Shown here: positions 11,143 through 23,674 of the stretch, piece by piece
How the letters are laid out: each line of letters opens with the position of its first letter
How positions within the stretch are numbered: position 1 is the first letter of the stretch
NCBI GenBank assembly: GCA_964020975.1
Contig: OZ026622.1
Span: 53,279,642-53,343,641 of the forward strand
Length of the DNA stretch: 64,000 nucleotides
Reading direction: 5' to 3'
Origin: Hermodice carunculata
Taxonomy: Eukaryota > Annelida > Polychaeta > Eunicida > Amphinomidae
Notes under the pieces: generated by a model
Told to the model about the DNA's origin: nothing
Databases searched by the model: none
What the model saw: only the letters and a program-made list of their open reading frames with translations
Program-made: the position numbers and the translations under genes

Positions 11143-14100
11143 AACCAGAAAAAAAAATATATAGGTATGCGTGTCGTTTCTGTATAGATGTTAATTTAGA
11201 CACAACTTAATGCAGATGTGTACTGATATTTGAGAATGCATGGACCTTGCAAGTTGGTAGGTTACAAATGGGCGTAACTATGGTAACCACAGCATCACCA
11301 TGGTTACGGAGATGAGTGAGAGGTCCCAGGCAGTAATGGTGGGCTGCTAGTGGACTTGTTTGTCTCAACTTAGTTACATGTGTAACATGTTAGACCTCTG
11401 GGAAATACGGCAGTCTTACATATAGTTCGCTTTATCTATTCGTGTTTTGAGCTTCAGACAAAATGGTCCCATATACACACGGATGTAAATTCATGTCAAA
11501 ATTTATTACAAAATGTTTTATGAAGATTTTGAGGCTGATGGAGACTCGTCCGGTGTCCTGTCCTGCTGTTGTCAACTTACAGGACTCTATCTGGATACTG
11601 TGAACCCTGTATTTCTTTTGACAAATACATGCCAAGTACCTACAGTATGTTGTTCTTGTATTTCTTGTCCTTCCTTACTGTGGTGTCAGCCAATGCCCTA
11701 ATTGACCATTTCTGTTGTGCTCAGCTGGTCTAAGGAGACAGGAGTGATCTTGATGGCAGTCGTTTGGAGCTGCAAATCTAAGGATGCATGGTGTAATCAA
11801 CCATCTTGGGAATTAAAGTTTTGATGTACATGTAGCACTAGAACCTTGTCTTCAAGTTGTACATTTAGCTGTGACTGTACTAAAACTAGCAAATTACTTT
11901 ATCAATTCTTTTCATAGCAATACAGTTCCCAACTGTAAGAACCAAAATGTAGATATCTGTCCGCAGCATTTTGGGCAATTCGTATTCACAAGACCACCCT
12001 CCGTAGCCTTGGCTTGTGTGCATAATTCCAGGTTTCCAAATGTGAAGGTAGGAGTCATTGGCTGACACTGTGGTAAAGCTTGCACTAGAAGCGTCACTGT
12101 GCCATATATATATTGTGTTGTTTCTTGTGTGTAGACCAAGGGGACCTCTGCCAGCAATATGCATTGTGTATCATGATTTAGACTTTTAAAAAATTGAATA
12201 GTTTGGTACAACTGGAATAAATAATGTTGGGCAGTTGGCAGACTGGAAGAAATGCAAATGCACAATTCATCCATATTGGACTGTTCTGTCTGTGTCAGTT
12301 TCCTAGTACAAATACAACTATAATACCAAAATGAATCCTTGTAGGCAATACTGTTGGCAGACTGCATCGGATAGTTTTGTTTGAAAAATTCATGTGTTCT
12401 CTTCAAAAAAAAAAAAAAAAAAAAAGTGCAGAAGTGCAGCATGGATCCAGTGAACCTTGTGTGGTCCCTCAAGCATCTGGGGCACTTGAGAGAAGTGGGT
12501 AAATTGTGCCTCAATCGTAGACCTTTATTTAGAATATAACTCCTGAATACGAGACCTGCATATTATATTCCTGCCACAAAGCATGAGGTTCATGCCTGCA
12601 ATCACAGAACACAGGTGGGCATATCACTGTCCTTGACAGGGCCAGATGCCCCTTTCTCACAAAATTAATGTCTTTTAGATAAATTTAAGTTTACAAATCA
12701 GTCCAAATGATGAGACATGTACGAGATTGATTGGCTACCAGCAAGCCTCAGTTCCAACCTAAGCCTTAGGTTGTGACGTCACCAAGATAGACAAAATTCA
12801 ACATGGCAGGCATGTTATTAACTGGTATCGCATACAAATAAGAAATTTTTAAAAAGTGGTACAAAAGATTTGTTATGATCTCTTACCTTTATGTATCCGC
12901 TTTCCACAGATACAACTCCACATTTTGGTATTATACAGGTCTAATAATAGAGCCATGTTATGTTAATCCAATATGTCCATTTCATTTCTGACCTGTCAGC
13001 CATTGCTGACCCAAATATCCAGAAGTCCTGTATATATAATTTGATTAAATTTTGTACAAGCAATGTGATGTCAAAATATTTTGCCACCTACTGCAAGAAT
13101 AATTTCTTGATGCAAGCAGTAAGATGTAGGTCCAAATTAGAAAGAAATTATCTTGTGACCCGACTGAACTTCAACCTCTAAAATCTGCCATCATGCAAAA
13201 AAATTCATGTTTTCTGCAAAGCTCCACTTTTGTAACGGGGAGAAAGGAACCCCAACATTCCAAATTTAGGGGGTAGGGCCCTTTTAATTTTGATAAAAAC
13301 TGTACAATTTGCCCTAGAATACTGAAAAATATTTTTTTCACAACTTAAAATATCAATAAGTATGAAACTTGGCAGAATCTATGTTATTACAGAAAAGGTT
13401 TCATTTTATCAGTTGACCTAACCCCCCATTATTTCTGATAAAATGGACTTCCGTTATTAAAATTGGACCACTTTTATCTTGAAAATTTAACTCAACCCAG
13501 TCCAAATTTATACCCGATTGAAAGCATGAACACTTGTTGGACAAGTTACAGCATGAATGGGTCATGGGTCTGTTTTAAATTAAAATGCCAGAGTAGCATC
13601 TGGTTGATGGGTGTTCCAAACAGACCTCGCTTGCATCTTCAGTGGGGTGTTGGGTGACAGGAAGCTTGTAAAGTGACCATTAATTTGGACCCAATGAAGG
13701 CACCGACTGTTATATAAGTGATTAATCACTTATCACACCTCTTTCATGTGATTTGAAGCTTAGAGATGAATAAACACAGAGCTGGTCATTTTTCTTGGTC
13801 ACATGGGCACAAGGGCTTTGTAATTGGCTGTTCACTCAAGATGGCTACCATTCCCATGGTAACAAGAGACAAGCATTCACCTTTGCTGGATGCTGAGCCA
13901 ATATTTTACCCAGTTTTGCAGCATTGTACACAGAATGATGGAACAGCATACCATACAATTTGAATTTATACAAAACTCGTGAAACCAGGATTTGGCAGGG
14001 TCATAGGAAATAATATTATGCCCTATTTTGTCATATTTTATCTCTAATTTCAGTGGTAAGCACAAAATAAAGTGGCCGTGTAATATATGTATACTGCACC

Positions 14101-14549
14101 TGAGGTTTATGCTTAAAATGCCAAAATATGAGGACTTCAAAATGGAGATCAGTTTGAATACTTTTTAATTTCTGAACATTAATTGTGGTGTGATAATCAC
14201 TGGGTGCATATTGGGTACATGATGGTGGAATTCTAGGATCTCTTCAGCGTGTGGGTCCCAGGTAAATATTTAGCATTATTTAAGACTTTCAGATTAGCAA
14301 ATATGAAATCTTAACAATGACTTTGAAAAATACAAACAAACAAGTGCAATGATTGTACCATGTATCTTCATTCAGCGACCTGCACCTCAAAAATGATCAG
14401 AAGTGATCTTCAAATTCTTCCATTTTATGTTTAATGTGCAGTATCGTAATCAGGCTACAGCAAATTTGGGTCCAGTTGTGATGAAAATGAAATTATCTCG
14501 CAAGACTGACTGTCTTTCCTTTGGTTGATACATCAGTGGAAATGGAAAT

Positions 14550-14710
14550 ATAGAATCCAGTATGTGCAGCCCATCGAGGATAATGTCGGGATCACGAGTT
14601 TTTGGATTTTTATGTTTCACGAGAATGTGCCGAGTGAAAGGGAACTCCAGCAACGAGTGATCCCGATGTTATCTCCAATGGGCCACCCATACTGGATTTT
14701 CTTTCTATGT
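14550..14710. repeat. Inverted repeat with about 55-65 bp arms
   Basis: The left arm runs from ATAGAATCCAGTATG through GATAATGTCGGGATCAC. The right arm is its complement (GTGATCCCGATGTTATC ... CATACTGGATT), with several mismatches. The loop is about 60 bp. It is probably a palindromic MITE core; no target duplication was recognised. Confidence 0.6.
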
Positions 14711-15246
14711 CTGAAAGGGGCAAATACACACCAAGTCGAAGTTCAATCGGAGAAATAAGTTTGAAAATGACACCATTTTGAAAGTGGGAGGAGTCCGTAT
14801 TATATTAAATGCACCATGGCCTCTCATTGGTTTGTCTACTACCTAAAACCAATGAGTGACAAATCAAATGAGAGATTACAATTAAAACCTTATCCTTCAT
14901 ACCCATGCAGGATAACCTTCAGACATAGGAGAAAAAAGTAACTTGAGTAAAGCTTGATGCACATCTGGAGCAGCAGCAATCCAAACCTGGACCAAATGAC
15001 AGCATATAGCACATTCCCTATAACTAGGTCATTGATTCCCTGAGTGTTGACCAAAGCACCACATCTGGCAGCTGTGAAAATAATGCTACTTGCTGTTTGT
15101 GTTGCCACAGGGAACCACAAGTGGGACATTCAGATACACGGCTCCACTAACTTGAAGCTAGCTGTATTAAAGACGCTTGAGACCTTGGTCAACTCCATTC
15201 TTTATTGGAAGTGTTTGCTGAGGGCTGTGGTCACTGTTTTACTTTT

Positions 15247-16470
15247 TAGCTCAGCTGACTAAATTATTAGTTGGGCTGAGCTTTCAGGAGGCCGAGTCAT
15301 CCCACTGTTCACAATTCACATTTTTTACTTCTTGCTCAAAACTGTCAGCCAGAATCACTTCAAACTTGGTGGGGATGTACCTTGGGTAGGTCTCTACCAA
15401 GTGTGTTGAAATGGTCACAGTGTAGTAATTTTTGGATTTTTTTTATGAATTCTTTGTTGCTTTTTTTGGGGGGGGGGGGGAAATCTTACCTCATTCCATA
15501 TCAATCCCTGATTTTTCCGTATGTTTACCTAGATTTAAGATGACAATAGCTTATTTAAATTCTTCATGAAAAAAACTTTCATTCAAGTACCAACATGCCT
15601 ATAGTCTTAATTCAGTGGTTCTGGCACTGACCAAGGCCTGTCACCATAATATGGAATGAGTTAAAAAAGATCTTCGAAACAGCTCACCTAATTGTTGTGA
15701 TATCATACAGGAACCCTCCCAGAGACTCATAGTTCTTAATTTGTTCACCAGGGGGCACTGCAATTTTTTCCTATTTTTTATGATTTTTGTGTGTTTTCAT
15801 TATTTTGGACTTCTCCAGAACTGTCACTCAGATTCAGCTGAAACTTCGTGGATATGTTTCTTGTGGAAGGGTCAAACAAAGTTGTTCATTAGGTAGCACT
15901 GCTGTGGATTCCTGATTTTTGACATTTTTTTTTTTTTTTTTTTTGCAATTTGGATACATTGTACTTTCTGGTAAATGCATATTCCTATTGATTACTATGG
16001 AAGTCAATGGGCATTCTAATGCTAATTCACATTTTCGACTTCTCCGAAACAGTCATCCAGAGCGACTTCAAACATGGTGGCAATGTACTTTGGGTGGGTC
16101 TCTACGGGTTTGTTCAAGTGGTCATGCTCCTGTGATTTTTGGATTTTTTATGCATTTTTTAAAAAATTTATTTGTGCAAATCTTAAAAAATCTTCTCTAA
16201 AACTGCTCACCCAATTGCTTTGATATCACACAGGAACACTCCTAGGGACTCTAGCTCACAATTTGTTCACCAGGTGGTGCTGCAATTTAGCTCAGCTGAG
16301 TTGCAAGTCAGACTGCTCAGTTATCGAAGTTAGAAATACTTCTAAATGTCATATGCACTCAGCTAAAGCCCAATCAACACAGGTCTATTCAGTTGCAAAC
16401 TTGATTTTGTGGCACAAGCTTAGGTCAGCTGAGCACGGGCTGTTCACGTAGCCCTCTAGGTTTTTTTAGA
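15247..16470 (+). mobile_element. Helentron-like family A copy, with a nested MITE
   Basis: The 5' end reads TTTTTAGCTCAGCTGAC. The 3' end has the inverted block GGTCAGCTGAGC and then the hairpin GGGCTGTTCACGTAGCCC. Internally it is built from repeated modules (CTTCAAACTTGGTGG..., TTGTTCACCAGGTGG...) spaced about 320-500 bp apart. The same modules recur inverted at 61.4-63.3 kb. The MITE at 15485-15666 interrupts one module. Confidence 0.6.
15485..15666. mobile_element. MITE inserted at TTAA, CTCATTCCATA ends, hairpin lost
   Basis: Ends CTCATTCCATA and TATGGAATGAG are flanked by TTAC and TTAA. The sister module of the host repeat at 16178-16192 reads AAATCTTAAAAAATCTTC without interruption. 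This gives the empty site and shows insertion at TTAA. Compared with the copy at 33336, one arm of the central palindrome is missing. Confidence 0.75.
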
Positions 16471-18330
16471 TCTGCTGAGCAAGGGTTGCAGAGCTCCTGC
16501 AATCACTCGTGTCACTCAGTCCATCTGTTAACCTCTTTCGGATGTGACAAGAGTCCACAGTTTTCAGTTTAGCCGGATACAACTTTCAGGACTTAAGGTT
16601 GTACGGAAATCTGGGTCGTAACAATATTGGTGTTGCCACCTACAGTACATATATTATTTAATATATAGGGCAAATGTAAACATTTATGACCACTCTGTCA
16701 TCTTTACTTTTCAGTGGATCATCATAGTGGCATTGTGGAAGAGGTTAAAATCTCATTTGCATATGATCCAAGTTGCACTTCCTATAGTTTGATGGAAATT
16801 ATGAGCCACTATGTGTTCAAAGGTGAAAATTTCAGTGTCTCGAGAAGTAATGAGTCAGACATGCCAGGTTTAAAGGATATACAGATTGTGACCAGTGCAA
16901 ATACAGTAGAACCTGTCTTAAGGGACCACCCAAGGGAACGCTGAAACACGGTCACTTATGACAGGTGGTCCCTTAAGGCAGGTTCAGTCCTGGTACAGTA
17001 TGCTGTAAAACATGTATAATCAAGAGGCAGCTATATATGCACATAATTTTATCATTGTGATTAAAACACAAGATGATGATGCTAAAGATGCTACTGATGA
17101 TAAAAATATAAAAATAAATGTAAAAGTCGCAAAGGTCAATCACAGGAAAACTGTCCAGCACAAATAAATTTGCTTAAGTGTCGCACTTTAATACATAGGT
17201 AAAATGCCCATCACTTTAAAAATGAGTAAAATGTCTATCACTGGTAAACCAGCCATCATGTATGCAATGAATGTCCTTTCACTTGAAATAGTCTCAAATA
17301 GATGCCTGCTGTTTTGTGCATGCAATTGATAATCCAAGACCATTAACCCTTGTAGCTATTTTCTTGAGTGAATTTAAGAGAGTAATGCCCCCTTGCTGCA
17401 AAGCATAGTTCTTGAGTGTATCGACTTCCTTCACTGACAGAGGGCGATCTCAGGCGCTAAGCACAGGTTAATCGGATGCTTGTGACAAATTTTGGGGTGG
17501 GTGCTCGGCACCTCAATAAGGCAGGTCAGTGCTAAAGACAGGTAAAAATAAGCTAAAATAGGCTGGGAGGAACTGAGAGTGGTCCCTTATGATAAGTGGG
17601 TGCATTGGCAGGTTCCACTATGTAATGTCAGTGACAACCTACTTTCTGCTGAAAGAGCTGATTTGTAATGGTAGGGTGTGTCTGGACATCAGTGGAAAGG
17701 AGAATTGAGCCTCGAGATAAAATGTGCACCGTACAAAAAATACTTGGTGACCTTTTTGGGTCACCATTACTCAATTATTATGGACTTTGGCGCTTGGCCA
17801 AGTTTATCATTTTTCTTCAATAACTAAAGAGTTACAACCTGATTCACACAAGAAGATCATGTGTGGGATTTGGATGTGTGGCCAATGTTATGAACATAAT
17901 ATTTCAATCCAAGGTGAATGTTAAGGTCAAATAGCCATTGGGAGTATAAGTGTCAGAATATTGAAATGTGAATGCTCTACCATTTTTTATTTTTGCCAGA
18001 TCATTTTGAAATTTGGTGAGATTGTGGAGGAGGTCAGAATCTCAATGGAATGTGGTACTGGTGGTGCCATCTATATTTTGACAGAAGTTACCAACCAAAA
18101 TAAAAGAAAATGCTGTTCGAAAAATGATTAGGCTAAATGGATCAAAAATTGTACCATGATATTGATCATGACCTGTACAAATATACTGTGTAATATGGAT
18201 GACCTTGACCTTTTTAATCCCAGGTCACTCGTAGAGTATATCTCGTGTGCCATGGAATTGACTATTTTGAGTATAAGCCAGAGCAATCAAAGGCTGAAGA
18301 AACTACAGGTAGTAGCAAAAAACAAGAGGC
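16470..18330 (+). mobile_element. Family-B repeat body with MITE fragments
   Basis: It begins with GATCTGCTGAGC and shares blocks with 7.3-8.5 kb (ACTTGGTGACC, CACTCAGTCCATCTGTTAA). A palindromic MITE with TACAGTAGAACCTGTCTTAAGG ends lies at about 16902-17000, and a half copy at about 17579-17625. GACCTTGACCTT occurs near 18200. No gene was seen. Confidence 0.5.
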
Positions 18331-18770
18331 CCAAATTCCTAGAGCTCTGCTGACCAGTTTGGGCAAAATAATATCTTCTGTTCCAGTAATGCAGATAGAA
18401 ACATTAATTCAAATGTCATCTTTGACTATAGTTCCAACTTAAATTCACGTGTATAGGCAGACCATGAGTAGTTTCCAGAGAGGTAGGTTACATACATATG
18501 TTGCCCCATTTGTAATTTTTATACTTTTGAAGGCATTCAGACAGATTTGCTGTCAAGCAAATCTTATTTCTAGTTCAGATTTTTCACTTCCCTGACAATC
18601 TCGCTAACTTTCATGAAAGTCAAACCAAAAATTAAAGACACTAAATAGACTGTTCACACAATTTTCACATTCTACCCTCTTTTTACATAATAGTGTAGTT
18701 GGCACCACCAATGTTGAACTTGACAAACATTTTCATACCCTTGTTTAAGCCGTGAAAGTTGTGGGGCTAA
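18325..18770 (-). mobile_element. Family-B fragment, 3' end at 18325
   Basis: It starts with AACAAGAGGCCCAAATTCC and GAGCTCTGCTGACC, a mutated form of the family-B 3' hairpin read on the - strand. It runs to about 18770. Confidence 0.45.
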
Positions 18771-19234
18771 CTTGAAAGCAGGTCATATTGGCAAGTTACT
18801 TCTTCTATGCACATCATTGGCAAATTACCACTTTTAACTTTACAGTTTGCTTTGCAGTTGTTTCGGGTAGATTGTGATGCAGGGAGTAACAGGTGGTTCA
18901 ATTTATGGGCTGAGTTTGTCATGTTCTTGAATAAATTTTCATGAAGGGATTTGAGTCTAGATTCTCTTGCATCTGCATATGGAAGGGGGGGGGGGCTGAT
19001 AATTCTACGAGCATGATGCTGAATTGCTTCAAGGGATGGGTTTAAACATATTTTATCGAGAAACAAACACAATGCAATACTCAACAGTTGGTTCATGGCA
19101 TTTGGAAAAGAGGGTCTTGCCCTATATAATTCCTCTCTGGGGAAAAGGATGAGAAACGTAAGATGACAGGAGATGCTTGGAAACATATACTGAAGGTGCC
19201 CAGCATATAAGGGACAAGACAGACAGAGTGGCAT
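18767..19234 (-). pseudogene. LINE (CR1/L2-type) reverse transcriptase, C-terminal piece
   Basis: A 155-codon open stretch contains LEAIQHHARRII, then LPYADARESRLKSLHENLF and HKLNHLLLP. This matches the order after the palm domain of CR1/L2-clade LINE proteins (RIQRRALRII, YADAL, HKLNHLLP). It has no endonuclease and no catalytic motif here. Together with pieces at 20360-20600 and 21415-22350, same strand and correct order, it probably belongs to one old element split by later repeats. Confidence 0.65.
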
Positions 19235-19624
19235 TATGTAATATCAGTACTCTTGGATAGTCTCCAGATAAATCAGCTGTATAATCTGCATTTGTAAAAC
19301 ATGAAACTGTATATGATGACTTCTAATAGCAATCTTGAATACTTGCTAGAAAAACTTTACAAGTTGCATTTGTAAGGATGGATACACATGGTGTCTGAAG
19401 CTGTGAATCATGGTCCGGACTCTTTCTCAATGCCGCTGCATTCCCAATAAAACAGTTGAGGCAAGACCACAAGACTTACCCTGATATACTTCTCAACTTC
19501 ATGTACTTAGACACCAAGTAAAAAGTATGATGAAGCTAAAAGTCAAAATTACGAAGCTGGCACATGGACCTTATTTTGTCAGATGTGGAACAATTACCAG
19601 GAACAGCTTAAACTTGCTGAACAA

Positions 19625-20095
19625 GAGAACAACAGTTACCACAACAGTTACCACAGTGACCGTACAACAGTTACCACCGTACAACAGGTACCACTGTACA
19701 ACAGTTACCACTGTACAACAGGTACCACTGTACAACAGTTACTTCCGTACAACAGGTACCACTGTACAACAGTTACCACTGTACAACATTTACCACAACA
19801 GTTACCACAGTGACCGTACAACAGTTACCACTGTACAACAGGTACCACCGTACAACAGTTACTTCCGTACAACAGGTACCACCGTACAACAGGTACCACT
19901 GTACAACAGTTACCACCATACAACAGGTACCACTGTACAACAGTTACCACCGTACAACAGGTACCACTGTACAACAGTTACCACCATACAACAGGTACCA
20001 CTGTACAACAGTTACCACCGTACAACAGGTACCACTGTACAACAGTTACTTCCGTACAACAGTTACCATCGTACAACAGTTACCTCTGTGCCAAC
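19625..20095 (+). repeat. 17-bp minisatellite with two alternating variants
   Basis: Units GTACAACAGTTACCACY and GTACAACAGGTACCACT alternate, giving a 34-bp higher-order period and many GGTACC sites. As 17 is not a multiple of three, long stop-free frames arise in all three forward phases with the same TTVTTVQQ / QLPPYNRYH peptide texture. That is a property of the repeat and is no evidence of a protein gene. Confidence 0.9.
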
Positions 20096-20359
20096 TTGAT
20101 TAATTCCTCCTGCAAAAGTACATGCTGGTGGCAAAATGTTAAATTATTCAACTTATCCTCAGGAATGAAGTTATGTCCAACATATTTGGAAAAGAGCAAA
20201 TGTTTCTCCCCTTCATTTAAAAAAAAAAAATTGCTGAATATGAGTGTATTAGTTACTGGCTGTCTCTTTACTTAGTTGACCTGGGAAAGTATTTAGAAAG
20301 TAGTGTTCAAACATGTATTTAATTTTTTTTTTCGTGATAACTTGGTTATATCTGCTCAT

Positions 20360-20602
20360 CAACCCAGCTTTATACCCGGGGACTCAACCAAGGGATTGTC
20401 TCTGGTCTTTGTGAATGTGAACCACAGCTGGCTTGCATACTTGAAGGCATTGCCTGACAGAAACTTGTAAACCCACTAGATGACTTGATCTGAGCATGGA
20501 GGTGGAAAGAGGTACCAGTCCATGATCTGAAGGTAGTTCAGCTCCTTTATGTTGGCAGATGTAACATAAGCATTTAGATGCCTGCTTGGGGATATAGTCC
20601 AA
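20360..20602 (-). pseudogene. Possible LINE palm-region piece
   Basis: One - strand frame gives IKELNYLQIMDWYLF followed by LWFTFTKTRDNPL and a stop. This resembles the stretch after the catalytic YADD in CR1/L2 proteins (ELQxxxDWS ... KELVIxFxK). The match is weak, but it lies between the two clearer pieces of the same LINE in the right order. Confidence 0.35.
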
Positions 20603-20633
20603 ACATCAATGTTTGCCCCATCAGAGCAATCCG

Positions 20634-21001
20634 AGGGATGTCAGGATTGTTTGTGCTGGTATGTATGAGCAACTCTTAGAGGGATGTTAGGACTGTCTGT
20701 GCTGGTATGTATGAGCCACTCTTAGAGGGATGTTAGGACTGTCTGTGCTGGTATGTATGAGCCACTCTTAGAGGGATGTCAGGACTGTCTGTGCTGGTAT
20801 GTATGAGCGACTCTTAGAGGGATGTCAGGACTGTCTGTGCTGGTATGTATGAGCGACTCTTAGAGGGATGTCAGGACTGTCTGTGCTGGTATGTATGAGC
20901 GACTCTTAGAGGGATGTCAGGACTGTCTGTGCTGGTATGTATGAGCGACTCTTAGAGGGATGTCAGGACTGTCTGTGCTGGTATGTATGAGCGACTCTTA
21001 G
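20634..21001 (+). repeat. 46-bp minisatellite, 8 units
   Basis: Eight units of AGAGGGATGTCAGGACTGTC plus TGTGCTGGTATGTATGAGCG follow each other. The last five are almost identical and the first three carry shared variants, so the right side looks youngest. It lies within the decayed - strand LINE. Confidence 0.92.
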
Positions 21002-21160
21002 TGCATGTACAGTTGACTGTTGGTTTGTTTCACTTGTACCAGCTCTTAGCTTCATCAGGTGCCCTTTGCATCTCAGATGGAGTGGTGCACATTTCTACCA
21101 GTGTGGGGTCGTCTACGAAAGAGTAGTCCATAACACAAGGAAGAAAGTTGCTGACTATGA

Positions 21161-21360
21161 GTTTAATCCTTCAAGTGCTGATTTAAGATAGTCAACAGCT
21201 TTCTTTGGGACACTTTCCATGCAATGCAGGCAAAGTGTCCTGAAGAAAGCTGTTGACTAAGACTACTTTTTGCTTTAAACTAGGCTTCCTGGTATTTGAA
21301 TGAAAGGTATCTGCATGAGAAATTTGAATCTTTTAACCATTATATGTTTAACAGTAATGA
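21161..21360. mobile_element. MITE with hairpin on an AGTCAACAGCTTTCTTTGGG base
   Basis: The central hairpin (21189-21262) pairs AGTCAACAGCTTTCTTTGGG with its complement around a loop near CCATGCAATGC. The right part (ACTAGGCTTCCTGGTATTTG, then ATTATATGTTTAA) matches the copy at 35623-35852. It is inserted within the - strand LINE. Confidence 0.65.
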
Positions 21361-21414
21361 GACCATTTACTGGTCAACATTTGGACAACTTTGTGTTGAT
21401 TTTTTGTTGTTTTC

Positions 21415-22350
21415 ATCTATGACCCAAGAAGCCATAGAACAAGTCAACTAAAACTAGCCAAATGTTGTTCTGTTCCAACTTCATTATTATGGAATGATCA
21501 ATGGGGTTGAAGGCTTTAGAGAAATCAACAAGCAACATATGCAAGAGCACAGGGACTTTGACAACATGCCACAATGTCAAGTGGCGCACCATTTGCAGAA
21601 CATTCCTTGATGGCTTCATGCTGAGATTTGTCAGGATATGGTGAATAAGCCAAGATCCATGATACTAAACCATGCCAGCACCAGTGCCAAGCAAACAGTC
21701 TGAGCTATGGTCACAGGTCTTTACTTCAGTCTGAGATATGGGCACAGGTCTTTCTTCATGTCACTTGGCAGAAATATTTTGGCTACTGTGCATGTTTGCT
21801 GATCCCCATGTGGTAAGCACATAGCCATCTTGAAGTACACTATTGGAAAGGACACAGACTGGTGGAACCTGCAGGTTTGAAAATTCTCTCAATGCGGAAC
21901 TTGGCCTTTGGCCATGTCCTATGGCTTTGTTTACCTTGACAGTGAACATCTCTTCTTCCACCCTGATGATGCAGTGGTCTGGGCTAATGTTACTAACATG
22001 TGGCTGTGTTTGGTCATACAGGGGACAGGTCTATCCTCTCCCTGGGGTAGAAGTTTTATTTTCTCACCAAGGAGCACTTTGTAGACAGATGTGCTTACAT
22101 AAGCCAGTAACTACAAAGGGTTAAACATTGCAGTCTAGGCCTATTAGCTCCTTTACTGCTGTCCACCATGTCTTTGGTTTTCTCATACACATCTCTGTGA
22201 CAGAATGTTTGCAAAGCGAGTGCCTTGGTTTCTTGGTTAGTTGGGGGGTACATTTCCTGATAAAAAAGCTACTTGTTGCTTTGTTATTAGGTTGCACAAA
22301 TCATCCGAAATCCTTGGCTTATTGTTAATCTGCATTGTTTTCTGTACATG
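21415..22350 (-). pseudogene. LINE (CR1/L2-type) reverse transcriptase, N-terminal part, decayed
   Basis: Read on the - strand in changing frames: KPRISDDLCNLITKQQVAFL, then TWWTAVKELIGLDCNV, then KVNKAIGHGQRPSSALREFS with VPPVCVLSNSVLQDG, then LLVDFSKAFNPIDHSIIMKL. These are the linker, fingers and first palm Asp motif (V-D-F-x-K-A-F-D; here the second Asp is Asn) of CR1/L2 LINE proteins. Several frame changes and in-frame stops make it inactive. No endonuclease was recognised. Confidence 0.75.
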
Positions 22351-22689
22351 GGGCACTTATCTGTCAAGGGTGGATGTAATTGTTCAGAACAAGAGGGCAT
22401 AGGAGACCAGGGATACTGCTGCAGAGGTAACATCACACTTCTCAGTGTAGGATCATCATGCTTTGCAGGAGACTACAAGATCCACTTGAGCTTCCTGCAG
22501 GTAGATAGTATAGATGGAATGGAAAGCAGGCTGTCATGGTCAGACTTGTCCAACTTACATTTCAATTTTGAACTGATCCATATTTGTTGGTACTTTGTGT
22601 CATGTATTCTGTTTACAGGTTGGTTGCTTCAAAATTTGCCTGAGGTGGAAATTATTTGTTAGGCAGATGTATTCAATCGGTTTGTGTGG

Positions 22690-23535
22690 TGAGCCGTTTT
22701 GACATTTAGTCCTATTTGGCGCTATCATCACCAAATCATTTAGCAATATTGGTAAATGATCTCATTTATTGATATCCCTAGATCATTTAGTGATATCTCT
22801 AAATGATTTAGAGATATCCCTGAATGATTTAGTGATATTTCTAAATGATTAAAAGACATCACCTAATAAGATGTATTTAGCGATACCACTAAATAAGTAA
22901 GTACTTACTCACTTACTTTACTGAATAACTGAATCGGTGCATGCTTGGGAATTGTACTATGCCTGTATAGTGATTGGTGTGAAGTAGTGACCATTTGGAC
23001 CTGTAGGCCTGACTGTTAAGTTTGACAACAAAATAAATAGTTAGCATACACTGTCTTCACAGCATGATAGTAAAGCCATTGCCAGAGAAGACGATCAATT
23101 TTGGAAAGAACACTTTGGGAGGATAAAGCCATCACACTTCCCTCAAAATTGGCAGCCATATTGGACATAAATAGGACAGGAAGTGGAAATACATTTAGCG
23201 ATATCGCTAAATGATTTTGCAACATCACTAAATATCTTATTTAGTGATATCACTAAATAATTAAGTGACATCGCTAAATCATTTACCAATATCCCTGAAT
23301 CATTTAGCCCCATTGCTAAATCATTTAAAGATATTGTTAAATCATTTGGAGATCTCACAAAATAATTCAAATTCAGAGATATTTTTACATATTTAGCAAT
23401 ATCGCATAATATTAATGATATTGTTAAATGATTTGACAATATTGCCAAATGATTTAGCAATATCACTAAATGATTTGGTGATACCGTTAAATGATTTAGT
23501 GATAGCACCAAATAAGACTCAGCGTCAAAAGGGCT
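22690..23535. mobile_element. Foldback element with palindromic satellite arms
   Basis: The outer ends are inverted: GCCGTTTTGACATTTAGTCC with TATTTGGCGCTATCA on the left; the right end reads the complement (TAGCACCAAATAAGACTCAG, CGTCAAAAGGGC). Arms at 22735-22915 and 23190-23515 are made of degenerate, self-complementary units of about 17-25 bp centred on ATTTAGTGATATCACTAAAT. A 270-bp unique core sits between. It is non-coding; the stop-free - strand frame (SLNHLTVSPNHL...) is satellite translation. Confidence 0.75.
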
Positions 23536-23674
23536 TATCATAGGTTTCTATTACTGGCCAGGAGGGATTCACCATCTGGGTATTTTCAAGAGCAGCTACT
23601 CAAGGCGCATCTGGATACGAGATATTTTGGTAAAGTTGTCATAGTCGGGGGATGGTTGGTAAATTACCTCAGTA

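Larger units (their letters stand above)
9920..15246 (+). other. GDI 3' UTR and intergenic DNA, no conserved gene
   Basis: The first part should be 3' UTR. AATAAA occurs at 11137-11142, followed by an A-rich stretch, and is a candidate poly(A) signal about 1.2 kb after the stop; others occur further on. A run of 21 A lies at 12405-12425. No conserved protein or RNA gene was recognised between 11.2 and 15.2 kb. Confidence 0.5.

Noticed and set aside
12400-12430. Run of A bases as the tail of a processed pseudogene
   Set aside because: No upstream coding similarity and no flanking duplication seen.
20634-21001. Regular 46-bp repeats as a CRISPR array
   Set aside because: Units are contiguous with no unique spacers, and the genome is eukaryotic.
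21015-21055. CTGATGAAGCT...GAAAC on the - strand
   Set aside because: An AGCT/AGCT pair exists but nine extra bases precede GAAAC, so the core geometry fails.
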